Shown here: piece by piece, positions 23,437 through 32,809 of the stretch | Layout of the letters: the number at the start of each line of letters is the position of its first letter | Numbering within the stretch: position 1 is the stretch's first letter | Assembly (NCBI GenBank): GCA_029941135.1 | Contig: JAPYRI010000025.1 | Location: 1 to 33,983, forward strand | Length of the DNA: 33,983 nucleotides | Source of the DNA: Alphaproteobacteria bacterium | Lineage (GTDB): Bacteria > Pseudomonadota > Alphaproteobacteria > JAPYRI01 | Direction of reading: 5' to 3' | The notes under the pieces: generated by a model | What the model was told of the DNA's origin: nothing | Seen by the model: the letters and a program-made list of their open reading frames with translations, nothing else | Database searches by the model: none | Made by a program: the position numbers and the translations under genes

Positions 23437-24933
23437 ATGCAAAAAACCGTCTCCGCAACTCCTAGTACGCCCGCCGTCATGATCCAAGGAACTGGTTCAG
23501 ACGTGGGAAAATCGATCATCGTTGCTGGGCTCGCCCGCGCGTTCACCCGGCGCGGTCTCAATGTTCGGCCGTTTAAACCGCAGAATATGTCTAACAATGC
23601 GGCGGTCACCGCCGATGGCGGCGAAATCGGCCGGGCACAGGCATTTCAAGCTTTCGCTGCGGGGGTGGAGCCGAACGTCCATATGAACCCGGTTCTTTTA
23701 AAACCCCAATCCGACGTGACTGCGCAAGTCGTCGTTCACGGCAAGGTTGTCGGCTCGGCGGGGGCGATTGGTTACCAGGACAAGAAAGCAACATTCCTGC
23801 CCGCCGTGTTGGAGAGTTTCAAACGTTTAAGCAATGATGCCGACTTGGTTCTGATCGAAGGAGCGGGCAGCCCCGCCGAGGTCAATTTGCGCGCGGGGGA
23901 TATTGCAAATATGGGCTTTGCCGAAGCCGCGCGTGTGCCGGTCATTTTAACTGGTGACATTGATCGCGGCGGTGTTATCGCGTCAATAGTAGGAACCCAT
24001 TCATTGCTGCCTGGATCCGAAAAAAAACTCATAAAAGCGTTTTTAATCAATAAGTTTCGTGGCGACGCTCGACTTTTTGATGAAGGATTGAATATCATCA
24101 CTGAGCGCACAGGGTGGGCCTCCATGGGCATTCTGCCGTTTGTCCCAGAGGTTGCTAAATTGCCATCTGAAGACTCCATCGACCGCGCCCACTATCATGT
24201 GTCGGGTGAAGTTAAACTGCGGATCGCAGTGCCGATTTTATCGCGTATTTCCAATTTCGATGACCTCGATCCTCTGGTCGCAGAACCGGGAGTTGCCGTC
24301 CACATGATCCCGCCTGGATCGCCGCTTCCTGGGGATGCCGATCTGATCATTTTGCCCGGCTCTAAATCTACGCTCGGCGACCTCGCATTTTTGCGGCAAC
24401 AAGGCTGGGATGTAGACTTGAAAGCGCATGTACGTCGTGGCGGGGCCGTGTTCGGGGTCTGTGCAGGTTTTCAAATACTTGGACGGACAATTACCGATGA
24501 CGAGGGCGTTGATGGTCCATCGGGTCGGGCGGAAGGTTTGGGTTACCTGGATATTGATACTACGCTCACCGGTGACAAAACCTTGCGCCAGGTAACCGGT
24601 ATTTACCAAACATTAGACGAAAAATTCGAAGGTTTTGAGATGCATGTGGGAGAGACGTCAGGACCTGATTGCGATCGTCCTCTGGTCAAGCTAGAAGGTC
24701 GAATGGACGGCGCAATATCACCCGATGGCCAGGTTTCCGGATGCTATGTTCACGGCATATTTGCGTCCGATACGTTCCGTCATGCCTTTCTGAAAAGATT
24801 TAATAATGAATTCACTCAATCTACAGCGTATTGGACAACGGTCGACCGGGCATTGGACGCGTTGGCGGACCGCATGGAAGTGTGTCTCGATTTGGACCGT
24901 ATATTGCGCATCGCAATAGCAGGCGCGGATTAA
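23437..24933 (+). CDS. cobQ: Cobyric acid synthase CobQ
   Basis: Catalyses four glutamine-dependent amidations of adenosylcobyrinic acid a,c-diamide in cobalamin synthesis. The 498-residue protein has the N-terminal dethiobiotin-synthetase-like ATP domain (QGTGSDVGKS, PFKPQNMSNNAAVT, EGAGSPAEVNLR, DIDRGGVIAS) and a C-terminal class I glutaminase domain with nucleophile C342 in GVCAGFQILG and H439 in YVHGIF. I chose the ATG at 23437; a TTG at 23425 is also open. Only about 80 bases separate it from the divergent dehydrogenase, and no cobalamin riboswitch fits there. No other cobalamin gene is in the window. Its stop TAA overlaps the glcD ATG by one base. Confidence 0.95.
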   Translation: MQKTVSATPSTPAVMIQGTGSDVGKSIIVAGLARAFTRRGLNVRPFKPQNMSNNAAVTADGGEIGRAQAFQAFAAGVEPNVHMNPVLLKPQSDVTAQVVVHGKVVGSAGAIGYQDKKATFLPAVLESFKRLSNDADLVLIEGAGSPAEVNLRAGDIANMGFAEAARVPVILTGDIDRGGVIASIVGTHSLLPGSEKKLIKAFLINKFRGDARLFDEGLNIITERTGWASMGILPFVPEVAKLPSEDSIDRAHYHVSGEVKLRIAVPILSRISNFDDLDPLVAEPGVAVHMIPPGSPLPGDADLIILPGSKSTLGDLAFLRQQGWDVDLKAHVRRGGAVFGVCAGFQILGRTITDDEGVDGPSGRAEGLGYLDIDTTLTGDKTLRQVTGIYQTLDEKFEGFEMHVGETSGPDCDRPLVKLEGRMDGAISPDGQVSGCYVHGIFASDTFRHAFLKRFNNEFTQSTAYWTTVDRALDALADRMEVCLDLDRILRIAIAGAD

Positions 24934-26468
24934 TGTTGTCGCGGGTATTTAGACTTGCAGAAAACAGATACAGTATCCGAATGCAGATGCCTAAACCCGA
25001 ACCCGAAATTCTCGCTCAGCGGGAAAGCTTCATTCGGATCCTGCGGAAAATAGTCCCGGGGGAGGGCGTTATCTCGAGCCAGGAAGAACTTCGGGCCTAC
25101 GAATGTGATGGCCTGACCGCTTATCGGCAAAGGCCACTTGCAGTTGTGCTTCCTGCAGATACCAACCAAGTATCTGAAGTATTGCGGGCATGTTCCGAGT
25201 GCGGCGTGAAGATTGTCCCACGTGGCGCAGGCACGTCCCTGTCTGGCGGGGCGCTTCCTCTTGAGGATGGGATTGTTCTTGCGTTGGGGAAGTTTAATCG
25301 GATCTTGGAAATAGATTATGACAACCGAATTGCTGTGGTGCAGTCAGGCGTGACTAACTTACGGATATCCGACACCATCGCCCCCCAAGGTTTTTACTAC
25401 GCTCCCGATCCATCGAGCCAAATTGCCTGCACCATCGGCGGCAATGTGGCTGAAAACTCGGGCGGAGTGCATTGCCTTAAGTATGGGCTTACGACCAACA
25501 ACATCCTCGGCTTAGAAATGGTGCTGATGAATGGCAACATCGTCCGTCTAGGGGGCCGCCATTTGGATGCCGAGGGCTACGATATCATGGGGTTGGTGAC
25601 CGGCTCCGAAGGTTTGTTGGGTGTGATTACCGAAGTGACGGTTCGTATTCTGCCACGACCTGAAACCGCGCGGGCTCTGCTTTTGGGATTTCCGTCGAAT
25701 GAGTCAGCCGGGAATTGCGTTGCACGCATCATCGGGGCCGGCATTACCCCTGCAGGACTTGAGATGATGGACAAACCGGCAGCGGACGCAGCCGAAGCTT
25801 TTTGCCACCCCGGTTACCCGGACAACGCGCAAGCGGTCCTGATTGTTGAGCTCGATGGGGTAAAAGCGGAAGTGGATCACTTGATCGGGGAAGTCGAAGA
25901 CATTGCCGTGGAGGCCGGCGCAACTTCCGTGCGTACCAGCGGGAATGAAGAGGAGAGATTGCGTTTCTGGGCCGGGCGTAAGGCAGCTTTCCCGGCAGTG
26001 GGGCGCATTTCGCCCGACTACTTTTGCATGGATGGGACCATTCCAAGGGGACGGTTGGCCGAAGTATTGGCCCGCATTGCCACGATGTCGAACCAGTTTG
26101 GTCTTCGTGTTGCAAATGTATTCCACGCGGGAGATGGGAATCTGCATCCGCTCATTTTGTACGACGCCAATGTTCCCGGAGAGCTTGAAAACGCGGAGAA
26201 GTTTGGCGCTGAAGTGCTTAAATTGTGCGTCGAAGTCGGCGGCGTTCTCACTGGCGAGCATGGGGTCGGGGTCGAAAAACGTGATCTCATGGGGGTCATG
26301 TTTGATGAGGACGATTTAAAGCACCAACAGCGAGTCAAATGTGCATTTGATCCCGCCGGACGTCTTAATCCAGGCAAGGTATTTCCGGTTCTTCATCGCT
26401 GTGCCGAGCTTGGGCGTATGCATGTGCACCGGGGACAGGTGCCGTTTCCGCATTTGCCGCATTTTTAA
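24933..26468 (+). CDS. glcD: Glycolate oxidase FAD-binding subunit GlcD
   Basis: The FAD subunit of glycolate oxidase, oxidising glycolate to glyoxylate with the GlcE and GlcF partners at the membrane. At 511 residues it is close to the E. coli protein. The PCMH-type FAD domain shows PRGAGTSLSGGALP (about 96-109), CTIGGNVAENSGG and GLVTGSEGLLGVITEVT. The C-terminal half has FHAGDGNLHP (H398) and LTGEHGVGVEKRDLM, which hold substrate and FAD contacts in this family. The ATG at 24933 overlaps the cobQ stop; a second ATG at 24981 (MQMPKPEPEIL) is nearer the conserved start. glcE follows after 2 bases. Confidence 0.95.
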   Translation: MLSRVFRLAENRYSIRMQMPKPEPEILAQRESFIRILRKIVPGEGVISSQEELRAYECDGLTAYRQRPLAVVLPADTNQVSEVLRACSECGVKIVPRGAGTSLSGGALPLEDGIVLALGKFNRILEIDYDNRIAVVQSGVTNLRISDTIAPQGFYYAPDPSSQIACTIGGNVAENSGGVHCLKYGLTTNNILGLEMVLMNGNIVRLGGRHLDAEGYDIMGLVTGSEGLLGVITEVTVRILPRPETARALLLGFPSNESAGNCVARIIGAGITPAGLEMMDKPAADAAEAFCHPGYPDNAQAVLIVELDGVKAEVDHLIGEVEDIAVEAGATSVRTSGNEEERLRFWAGRKAAFPAVGRISPDYFCMDGTIPRGRLAEVLARIATMSNQFGLRVANVFHAGDGNLHPLILYDANVPGELENAEKFGAEVLKLCVEVGGVLTGEHGVGVEKRDLMGVMFDEDDLKHQQRVKCAFDPAGRLNPGKVFPVLHRCAELGRMHVHRGQVPFPHLPHF

Positions 26469-26470
26469 AA

Positions 26471-27682
26471 GTGGATACGATCAACGTTAATTCAGCGGAA
26501 GACGTTGCTGAAGTCATCCGCTGGGCAGCAGCGGACGAAGAAGCGCTAGAACTGGTGGGCGGAGGAACCAAACGCGGGCTGGGCCATATTGCGACTGGCG
26601 ACGGCGCGCCGCATCAACTCAACTTGTCAGCTTTGTCTGGCATTGCGCTTTACGAACCCGAAGAACTCGTGGTTTCGGCAAGGCCGGGAACGACTGTTAT
26701 TGCGCTGGAGCAAGCCTTGGCCACTGAAGGACAGAGGTTGGCGTTTGAGCCCCCCGATTGGGGTCCCCTATATGGACAGCCTATCGGGGCCTCGACCATT
26801 GGCGGCATCGTTGGCTGTAATCTCAGCGGCCCCCGTCGTCTTATCGCAGGCGCGGTGCGCGATCACGTTCTGGGTCTGTCGTGCGTCAGTGGCCGTGGCG
26901 AAGAGTTTAAGTGCGGCGGCCGAGTGGTCAAAAATGTCACCGGCTACGATTTATGCAAAGTACTGACCGGTTCTTATGGAACCTTGGCGGCGATCACCGA
27001 AGTGACGCTACGCGTGGTGCCAGCACCTGCACGAACCTCGACGGTTATGGTGTCCGATTTGGATGACGCGCAAGGCATTGCCGTGTTAGCAACAGCACTC
27101 AGTGGAAAATCCGAAATTTCGGCAGCCGCTCATATTCCAGCGGACGTTGAAAATGGGTGCGAGCAATCGCTGACGGCAATGCGTCTGGAGGGCCCTGGCC
27201 CATCGGTTGAAGAGCGCCTTAATATGCTCGGCACGTCTCACCCGTTAGAGGGCCTGAAGATGACCATTTTGGATGATGAGGAATCAGGCCAATTTTGGCG
27301 GGAAACGAGGAATGTTGTGGCGTTCGCCAACAATCAAAATTGTACTTTGTGGCGACTGTCTGTACCGCCATCACAAGGCCCGGCAGTAACCGCTCGTATT
27401 TCCCAAAAAGTGAACGCCCGATGGTTCTATGACTGGGGGGGAGGCTTGATCTGGCTGGAAGTCCCCGAGGATTTATCGGATGGAGGCGCCGTGTTGATCC
27501 GGGATGCGGTGGCCGAATTTGGTGGCCATGCCACTCTTGTTCGGGGAGCCGAACAGATTAAGGCGAATTTTCCAATATTTCAGCCTCAGCCTTCGGCACT
27601 ATCGAACCTTTCAAATCACATTAAGAAAGCTTTCGATCCGAACGGCATACTAAACCCAAACCGTATGGCGCGGGACGGATAG
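26471..27682 (+). CDS. glcE: Glycolate oxidase subunit GlcE
   Basis: A 403-residue shorter relative of GlcD that carries an FAD-binding PCMH domain. Motifs are LELVGGGTKRGLGH, DWGPLYGQPIGASTIGGIVGC and GRVVKNVTGYDLCKVLTGSYGTLAAITEVTLRV. It lacks the full C-terminal catalytic half of GlcD and ends with FDPNGILNPNRM, the usual family terminus. The start is a GTG two bases after the glcD stop, so translation is probably coupled. It works as a structural or electron-transfer partner of GlcD and GlcF. It is longer than the approximately 350-residue E. coli protein. Confidence 0.93.
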   Translation: MDTINVNSAEDVAEVIRWAAADEEALELVGGGTKRGLGHIATGDGAPHQLNLSALSGIALYEPEELVVSARPGTTVIALEQALATEGQRLAFEPPDWGPLYGQPIGASTIGGIVGCNLSGPRRLIAGAVRDHVLGLSCVSGRGEEFKCGGRVVKNVTGYDLCKVLTGSYGTLAAITEVTLRVVPAPARTSTVMVSDLDDAQGIAVLATALSGKSEISAAAHIPADVENGCEQSLTAMRLEGPGPSVEERLNMLGTSHPLEGLKMTILDDEESGQFWRETRNVVAFANNQNCTLWRLSVPPSQGPAVTARISQKVNARWFYDWGGGLIWLEVPEDLSDGGAVLIRDAVAEFGGHATLVRGAEQIKANFPIFQPQPSALSNLSNHIKKAFDPNGILNPNRMARDG

Positions 27683-27688
27683 GGCGGC

Positions 27689-28981
27689 ATGCAGACTAAT
27701 TTTACCGAAAAACAGCGCGCGCAAACGCAGATTGGCGAAGCCGAGGGCATACTTAGGAACTGCGTGCACTGTGGCTTTTGCACAGCAACCTGTCCGACTT
27801 ATTTGCTGTTAGGCGACGAACTTGATGGCCCCCGCGGGCGCATCTACCTGATTAAAGATATGCTCGAAAATGATCGTGCACCATCAGCCGACGTGGTTCG
27901 ACATATCGACCGATGCCTCTCGTGCCTCGGTTGTATGACCACTTGTCCGTCTGGCGTAAACTACATGCATTTGGTCGACCATGCGCGAGCGCACATCGAG
28001 AAGCGGCACGTACGGCCCCTAATGGACCGGGCAATGCGGGCATTGCTTGCCAATATATTGCCGTATCCGGCCCGGTTCAGGATCGCGGTAAGGCTGGCCG
28101 GTTTGGCGCGTCCTTTTAGATTTTTATTGCCCCAAAAAATGCGGGCACTAATCGACGTGTCGCCCCGCCAAACAAGCCCGGTGTCAAATCGAAAAAATTC
28201 CACAGTGTTAGCGCCAAAAGGTCCGCGCCGCTTGCGGGTTGGTATTGAGGCAGGATGCGTGCAGCAGGTCACCGGTGCGCACATCGATCGGGCAGCTGAG
28301 CGACTATTGCGGCGTCTCGGATGTGAAGTGGTGCGCCTTGAAGGAGGGAGGTGTTGCGGCGCTTTGACTCATCATCTGGGAAAGCATGATGAGACATTAC
28401 GCATGGTGCGCGCAAATGTTGCCGCATGGTCGCGGGAGCGCGCCGAAAACGGGTTGGATGCCATTGTCATGACAGCGTCCGGGTGCGGGACTATCGTCAA
28501 AGACTATGGCTACCTGCTGCAGGATGATCATCAATGGGCCGAGGCGGCATCAGATCTTGCCGGCATCGTGAAAGACGTTACTGAGGTTGTTGAAAGCCTT
28601 AAACTGCCGGCGAAGAATTCAGGGTCTGAAATCCGCGTTGCCTACCAGGACGCTTGTTCATTGGCGCATGGACAACGGATACGAGAAGCACCGCGTGCAT
28701 TGTTGCGCGATGCCGGCTTTGAGGTCGTCGAAGTGCCGGATGGACACCTGTGTTGTGGTTCGGCAGGAACTTACAGCGCGTTGCAGCCTGTCCTGGCCAA
28801 TTTGTTAGGTGATCAAAAGGTCGAACACATTCAAAGTATTGCGCCCGATGTAGTTGCGGTCGGCAATATTGGATGCATCAATCAAATTTCGGCGCGCACG
28901 CGAATACCGGTGGTTCACACGGTCGAACTTCTCGATTGGGCGACCGGCGGTCCACGGCCATCCGGTCTCGGCACACTTTAA
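27689..28981 (+). CDS. glcF: Glycolate oxidase iron-sulfur subunit GlcF
   Basis: The 430-residue electron-transfer subunit. Two ferredoxin-type 4Fe-4S motifs are intact: C25-x2-C28-x2-C31-x3-C35-P and C76-x2-C79-x2-C82-x3-C86-P. Two CCG domains follow, with GGRCCGALTHH and GHLCCGSAGTYS, as in heterodisulfide-reductase-like subunits. It passes electrons from GlcD's FAD to the quinone pool. It starts 6 bases after glcE. Its TAA stop (28979-28981) overlaps the stop of the convergent lipoprotein gene. No glcC regulator or malate synthase gene is nearby. Confidence 0.95.
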   Translation: MQTNFTEKQRAQTQIGEAEGILRNCVHCGFCTATCPTYLLLGDELDGPRGRIYLIKDMLENDRAPSADVVRHIDRCLSCLGCMTTCPSGVNYMHLVDHARAHIEKRHVRPLMDRAMRALLANILPYPARFRIAVRLAGLARPFRFLLPQKMRALIDVSPRQTSPVSNRKNSTVLAPKGPRRLRVGIEAGCVQQVTGAHIDRAAERLLRRLGCEVVRLEGGRCCGALTHHLGKHDETLRMVRANVAAWSRERAENGLDAIVMTASGCGTIVKDYGYLLQDDHQWAEAASDLAGIVKDVTEVVESLKLPAKNSGSEIRVAYQDACSLAHGQRIREAPRALLRDAGFEVVEVPDGHLCCGSAGTYSALQPVLANLLGDQKVEHIQSIAPDVVAVGNIGCINQISARTRIPVVHTVELLDWATGGPRPSGLGTL

Positions 28982-29856
28982 AGATCACTCAGGATATCTG
29001 CTTTTTTCGCTTCATATTCCGGCTTACTGATCAATTGATCTTGATACATTTTCTTGAGCATGCCCAGACGTTCGCGAAGGCTCAATGTGGTTTTCGGCAA
29101 GGGCGCCGTAACAATGGGTGCGGGTACAGGTGTCGGTGCATAGTACTGGCTCGGTGCCTGCGGTTGAACGGGCATAGGCGCCGGCGCCGTCAAAGGGGCG
29201 CGGGTGGGCGCCATACTGCTGGTATACTCACGGACAGTCGGGGCTTGGGGTTGCACCTGCTGGCGGCGGGCGGGCGGTGTCGTCTGGCCCTGTTGCACGC
29301 GCATTTCATATTGCATCTGGGCGCGGACTTCTTCCCTAATTTGCGCGCGTATATCAGTACGTACATCGGTCTCTGCCGCGTTTCTCATCTCCGGCGGCAT
29401 GTCTTCCAATCTTAGGGACGAGGAGCGTGGTACAAGCGCCAAGGCATCCATTCGGTCCATATTTTCAAGTTCGTATTGGATTTCTTTGAAAAGAATATTT
29501 GACCAATTTTTTGCTTTTGGCGATCTGTAGACCGAGCTGGTAATGGTCAGGCCCCTTTTCTTGCCCCCGGCAACTTCTATCTCAATCTCGTTTGGGTTGG
29601 TCCGCGAACGGCGAACGAAGACACCTATTTCTTCAACGCCCGGCGCGTGTCCGCGGATGACGCCACTCGCTTCGTTGCTGTGTTCAATCGAGAAATTACG
29701 ACCGGCCGAAGCTATGGTTGCGCGCCATATCCGTTGATAACTCTCGTTCTGAGTAACAAACTTTTTACCGGTTCCCGGTTGCGCCACATTGTCTCCGGCG
29801 CAAGCTGAAACCAAAATCAAGAAGGCGAAAGCAATTACTGTATTGACCCTGACCAC
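28978..29856 (-). CDS. Lipoprotein with C-terminal SHOCT domain
   Basis: A 292-residue predicted lipoprotein. The leader has a hydrophobic core (VIAFAFLILVSAC) and a lipobox V16-S-A-C19, so C19 would be lipidated. The globular part (to about residue 140) is a mixed alpha/beta region with FSIEHSNEASGVIRGHAP. Residues about 160-190 are a charged helix (ETDVRTDIRAQIREEVRAQMQ), residues about 195-250 a proline-glutamine-alanine linker, and the final 35 residues (LRERLGMLKKMYQDQLISKPEYEAKKADIL) match the SHOCT oligomerisation motif. The function is not known. The gene stands divergent from the Sel1-repeat gene. Confidence 0.8.
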   Translation of the reverse strand: MVRVNTVIAFAFLILVSACAGDNVAQPGTGKKFVTQNESYQRIWRATIASAGRNFSIEHSNEASGVIRGHAPGVEEIGVFVRRSRTNPNEIEIEVAGGKKRGLTITSSVYRSPKAKNWSNILFKEIQYELENMDRMDALALVPRSSSLRLEDMPPEMRNAAETDVRTDIRAQIREEVRAQMQYEMRVQQGQTTPPARRQQVQPQAPTVREYTSSMAPTRAPLTAPAPMPVQPQAPSQYYAPTPVPAPIVTAPLPKTTLSLRERLGMLKKMYQDQLISKPEYEAKKADILSDL

Positions 29857-30141
29857 CTGTCATCCCCTTTTTGGCGCCCGCACAAAACCTCGGGGTCGTG
29901 AAGACTGTTAGTTCACTGCGGAGTCGCCGAGCTCCCCCGGTGGACGCCAAGATCGTTAAGTGAACGGGCTAATAATCATCAAATTTTGTACGGATGCAAG
30001 GTGTCCGGCGGGCGGTAAATGATTTGGCGTCTGTAGTTGTCGCCATTTGTGCGCCGACTGGTTATCATCATAGGTTGTGGCAGTGGGAATTTTTGGCTTC
30101 CAGTCTTCCTAATATGCCCGATAGTAACCAGGACGAGTAGT

Positions 30142-32703
30142 GTGAAGCGCCATATACATTGGGCCTTGTTATTGCTGTTGTTGGCAGTCCCTGCGGTGGC
30201 AGATTTGTCACGCGGGGTTGAAGCCTACAATGCGCACGATTACCAGGCCGCGTATCGCGAATTTTTGCCGGCGGCGGAATCCGGCGACGCGTTTGCTCAG
30301 TACAATATGGGAATTTTGTTTGCCAAAGGTCAGGGGGTCACTCAAGACCTCAATCAAGCAGTCTCGTGGTATTTGCAGGCTGCAGCGCAAGGTAACACGT
30401 TGGCTGAATATAATTTGGGGGTCCTTTATTCCAGCGATGAAGGGCCATTGCGGGATTATTTCGAAGCCGCCAAATGGTATCTGCTTGCTGCCGAAAAAGG
30501 ATATGCGCTGGCGCAGTTCAACTTGGGTCTTCAGTACACTAGTGGCCAAGGCGTTAAACCGAGCGATACTCAGGCGGCAGAGTGGTTTCGACTGGCGGCG
30601 GAACAAGGATTGGCGCCGGCTCAGTTCAATCTCGGTTTTATTTACGCTAACGGGCGCGGTGTTTCTCAAAACGACGGTCTTGCGGCAGATTGGTCGCGAC
30701 GTGCCGCCGAACAGGGCCTGGCTGCGGCACAGTATAATTTGGGCGTTATGTACGAAACCGGTACAGGTGTCCCCCGCGATGACAAGCAAGCGTTCAATTG
30801 GTATCAGCGCGCGGCCGAGGTTGGGTATGCCTTTGCGCAGCGGAAACTCGGAAATTATTACGCTGCAGGCCGCAGTGTCGGGCGTGATTTAGGCAAAGCA
30901 GTGACATGGTATGAACGGGCGAGCGACGGTGATGACGACCGTGCGATGTTCAATCTCGCGCACCATTATCTCAAAGGCGCGGGGGTCGAAAAAAATCGAG
31001 CTCGGGCTGGACTATGGTTCCGCCGGGCGGCCGAGCTTGGCAATGCGGATGCGCGGTTCAATTTAGGGGTTTTGTACGCCACCGGCCGAGGGCCGGAGAC
31101 TGACCTCAATGAAGCAGTGTATTGGTACAATCGGGCGGCGGAGGCAGGCTCGGTTTCCGCCCAATACAATTTAGGTGTTTTGCACCATCGCGGGACTGGG
31201 GTGCGGCAAAACTACGGCAAAGCTTTTGAGTGGTACAAAATCGCCGCAGACCAAGATTATGGCCCGGCAGCAAACGCGCTCGGCGTTATGTATGCCCATG
31301 GTGCAGGCGCCGCCCGGGACGACACGACCGCGTTCACATGGTTTCAGAAGGCCGCCAATCAGGGCGATATGTATGCGCAAAATAATCTTGGGCAACAGTA
31401 CACGGCCGGCCGGGGGGTGGCGCCGGACGCTGAAGTGGCGGCGGCTTGGTACCATCAAGCGGCGGAACAAGGGGTCGCTTCAGCACAGTATAATTTGGCC
31501 TTGGCCTTTGCCTCCGGGCATGGGGTGGGGCGGAACATAAACGCCGCCGTGGATTGGTATCGGCGGGCGGCGCGGCAAGGACATGCTCAGGCCCAATTTA
31601 ATTTGGCGGTTCTTTACATGAACGGACAGGGGATGCGCCGCAAACCGGCGCTGGCAGCCAAATGGTACCGGTCGGCCGCCCGTCAGGGGCATCTGCGCGG
31701 GCAATACAATTTGGCTGTGCTCTATCAAACCGGATCGGGGGTCAGTGCCAACCTGGAAGAGGCGGCGGGATGGTACGCGCGCGCTGCCGAACACGGCATG
31801 GCCGACGCGCAGTTCGCTCTCGCCCAGCTTTACCAGACCGGCCTTGGGGACGGGGCCGGGGACGGGGGCGCCAAAAGCAGTGAGTCGCTCGAGTTGTATA
31901 CTGAGGCCGCCCGCCAGGGTCATGCCCGCGCGCAACTGGCCTTGGGTCGCTGGTACGATGGTCTCAGACCTGGCCAGAGAGATGCTGAGAACAACAATAA
32001 AAACTATGCGCTAGAATGGTATCGCCGGGCTGCGGAAAGCGGATTGGCCGCCGCCCAAAGCCGTTTGGGCGCGCTCTATGCCGAGGGCAAAACAGTGCCC
32101 TTGAGCGACCGTGAAGCCGCCCTTTGGTTCGGGCGCGCCGCGGCGCAGGGAGATGTCACAGCGCAATACCATTTGGGGCTGTTCTATGAGGAAGGCCGGG
32201 GGATGGCGCCTGACCTGGGCCTCGCCGCCGAGTGGTACCAAGTGGCCGCCGCCGCGGGCCATGCCGAAGCGCAAAATAATCTCGGATTATTGTATGATAA
32301 AGGGCACGGTGTTACCAAAGATCCGGTGGCCGCCCGCACCTGGTTTTTACGTGCAGCCGAGCAGGAAAACGTCAATTCCCAGTATAACTTAGCCGTCTTT
32401 CTTGATACCGGGCGCGGGGGCGAGAAGGACCTTGCCGGTGCCGCCGATTGGTATCAAAAAGCCGCCCGAAACGGCCATGGCGGCGCCCAATACAATTGGG
32501 GTGTTATGCTGACCGAGGGCGATGGTGCAGCGCGGGATTTGGTCGCCGCACGGGTGTGGGCGGCGCTCGCATCGGCACCCGAAAACCCGGACGACGTGCG
32601 TGCCCATGCGGTCGGATTGACCGACGCGCTTACGCCGCTCATGTCGGCGGACCAGATCGCCGAGGCGGCAGCGCGGGTTCAATCCTGGCAATCGCGCGAT
32701 TGA
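30142..32703 (+). CDS. Exported protein of about 21 tandem Sel1-like repeats
   Basis: An 853-residue Sel1-like repeat protein. I chose the GTG at 30142 because it gives a signal peptide (basic start, ALLLLLLAVPAVA, then DLS) and has GGACGAG just upstream; the open frame reaches back to 30037. About 21 repeats of 36 residues run almost without a gap, each of the form A-x-A-Q-Y-N-L-G-x-L-Y...G-x-G-V...A-x-x-W-Y-x-x-A-A-x-x-G. Two repeats (near 31840 and 31950) carry short insertions. Sel1 repeats form alpha-solenoids that bind protein partners; periplasmic members scaffold envelope or signalling complexes. No catalytic domain is attached. Base composition rises strongly from 5' to 3' within the gene. 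Confidence 0.9.
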   Translation: MKRHIHWALLLLLLAVPAVADLSRGVEAYNAHDYQAAYREFLPAAESGDAFAQYNMGILFAKGQGVTQDLNQAVSWYLQAAAQGNTLAEYNLGVLYSSDEGPLRDYFEAAKWYLLAAEKGYALAQFNLGLQYTSGQGVKPSDTQAAEWFRLAAEQGLAPAQFNLGFIYANGRGVSQNDGLAADWSRRAAEQGLAAAQYNLGVMYETGTGVPRDDKQAFNWYQRAAEVGYAFAQRKLGNYYAAGRSVGRDLGKAVTWYERASDGDDDRAMFNLAHHYLKGAGVEKNRARAGLWFRRAAELGNADARFNLGVLYATGRGPETDLNEAVYWYNRAAEAGSVSAQYNLGVLHHRGTGVRQNYGKAFEWYKIAADQDYGPAANALGVMYAHGAGAARDDTTAFTWFQKAANQGDMYAQNNLGQQYTAGRGVAPDAEVAAAWYHQAAEQGVASAQYNLALAFASGHGVGRNINAAVDWYRRAARQGHAQAQFNLAVLYMNGQGMRRKPALAAKWYRSAARQGHLRGQYNLAVLYQTGSGVSANLEEAAGWYARAAEHGMADAQFALAQLYQTGLGDGAGDGGAKSSESLELYTEAARQGHARAQLALGRWYDGLRPGQRDAENNNKNYALEWYRRAAESGLAAAQSRLGALYAEGKTVPLSDREAALWFGRAAAQGDVTAQYHLGLFYEEGRGMAPDLGLAAEWYQVAAAAGHAEAQNNLGLLYDKGHGVTKDPVAARTWFLRAAEQENVNSQYNLAVFLDTGRGGEKDLAGAADWYQKAARNGHGGAQYNWGVMLTEGDGAARDLVAARVWAALASAPENPDDVRAHAVGLTDALTPLMSADQIAEAAARVQSWQSRD

Positions 32704-32809
32704 GAACGGGTTATAATGGGGTTCAACAGCGGTTGACCTTGGGTGCTTAATTGGCCATCTAAGGGTGTAGGATAAGCGCACACATATTATTGGGTTTCAG
32801 GAGGCGGTA

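Noticed and set aside
30208-30789. Antisense open frames within the Sel1-repeat gene.
   Set aside because: They recur because the repeats impose the same codon pattern on the other strand; they have no independent support.
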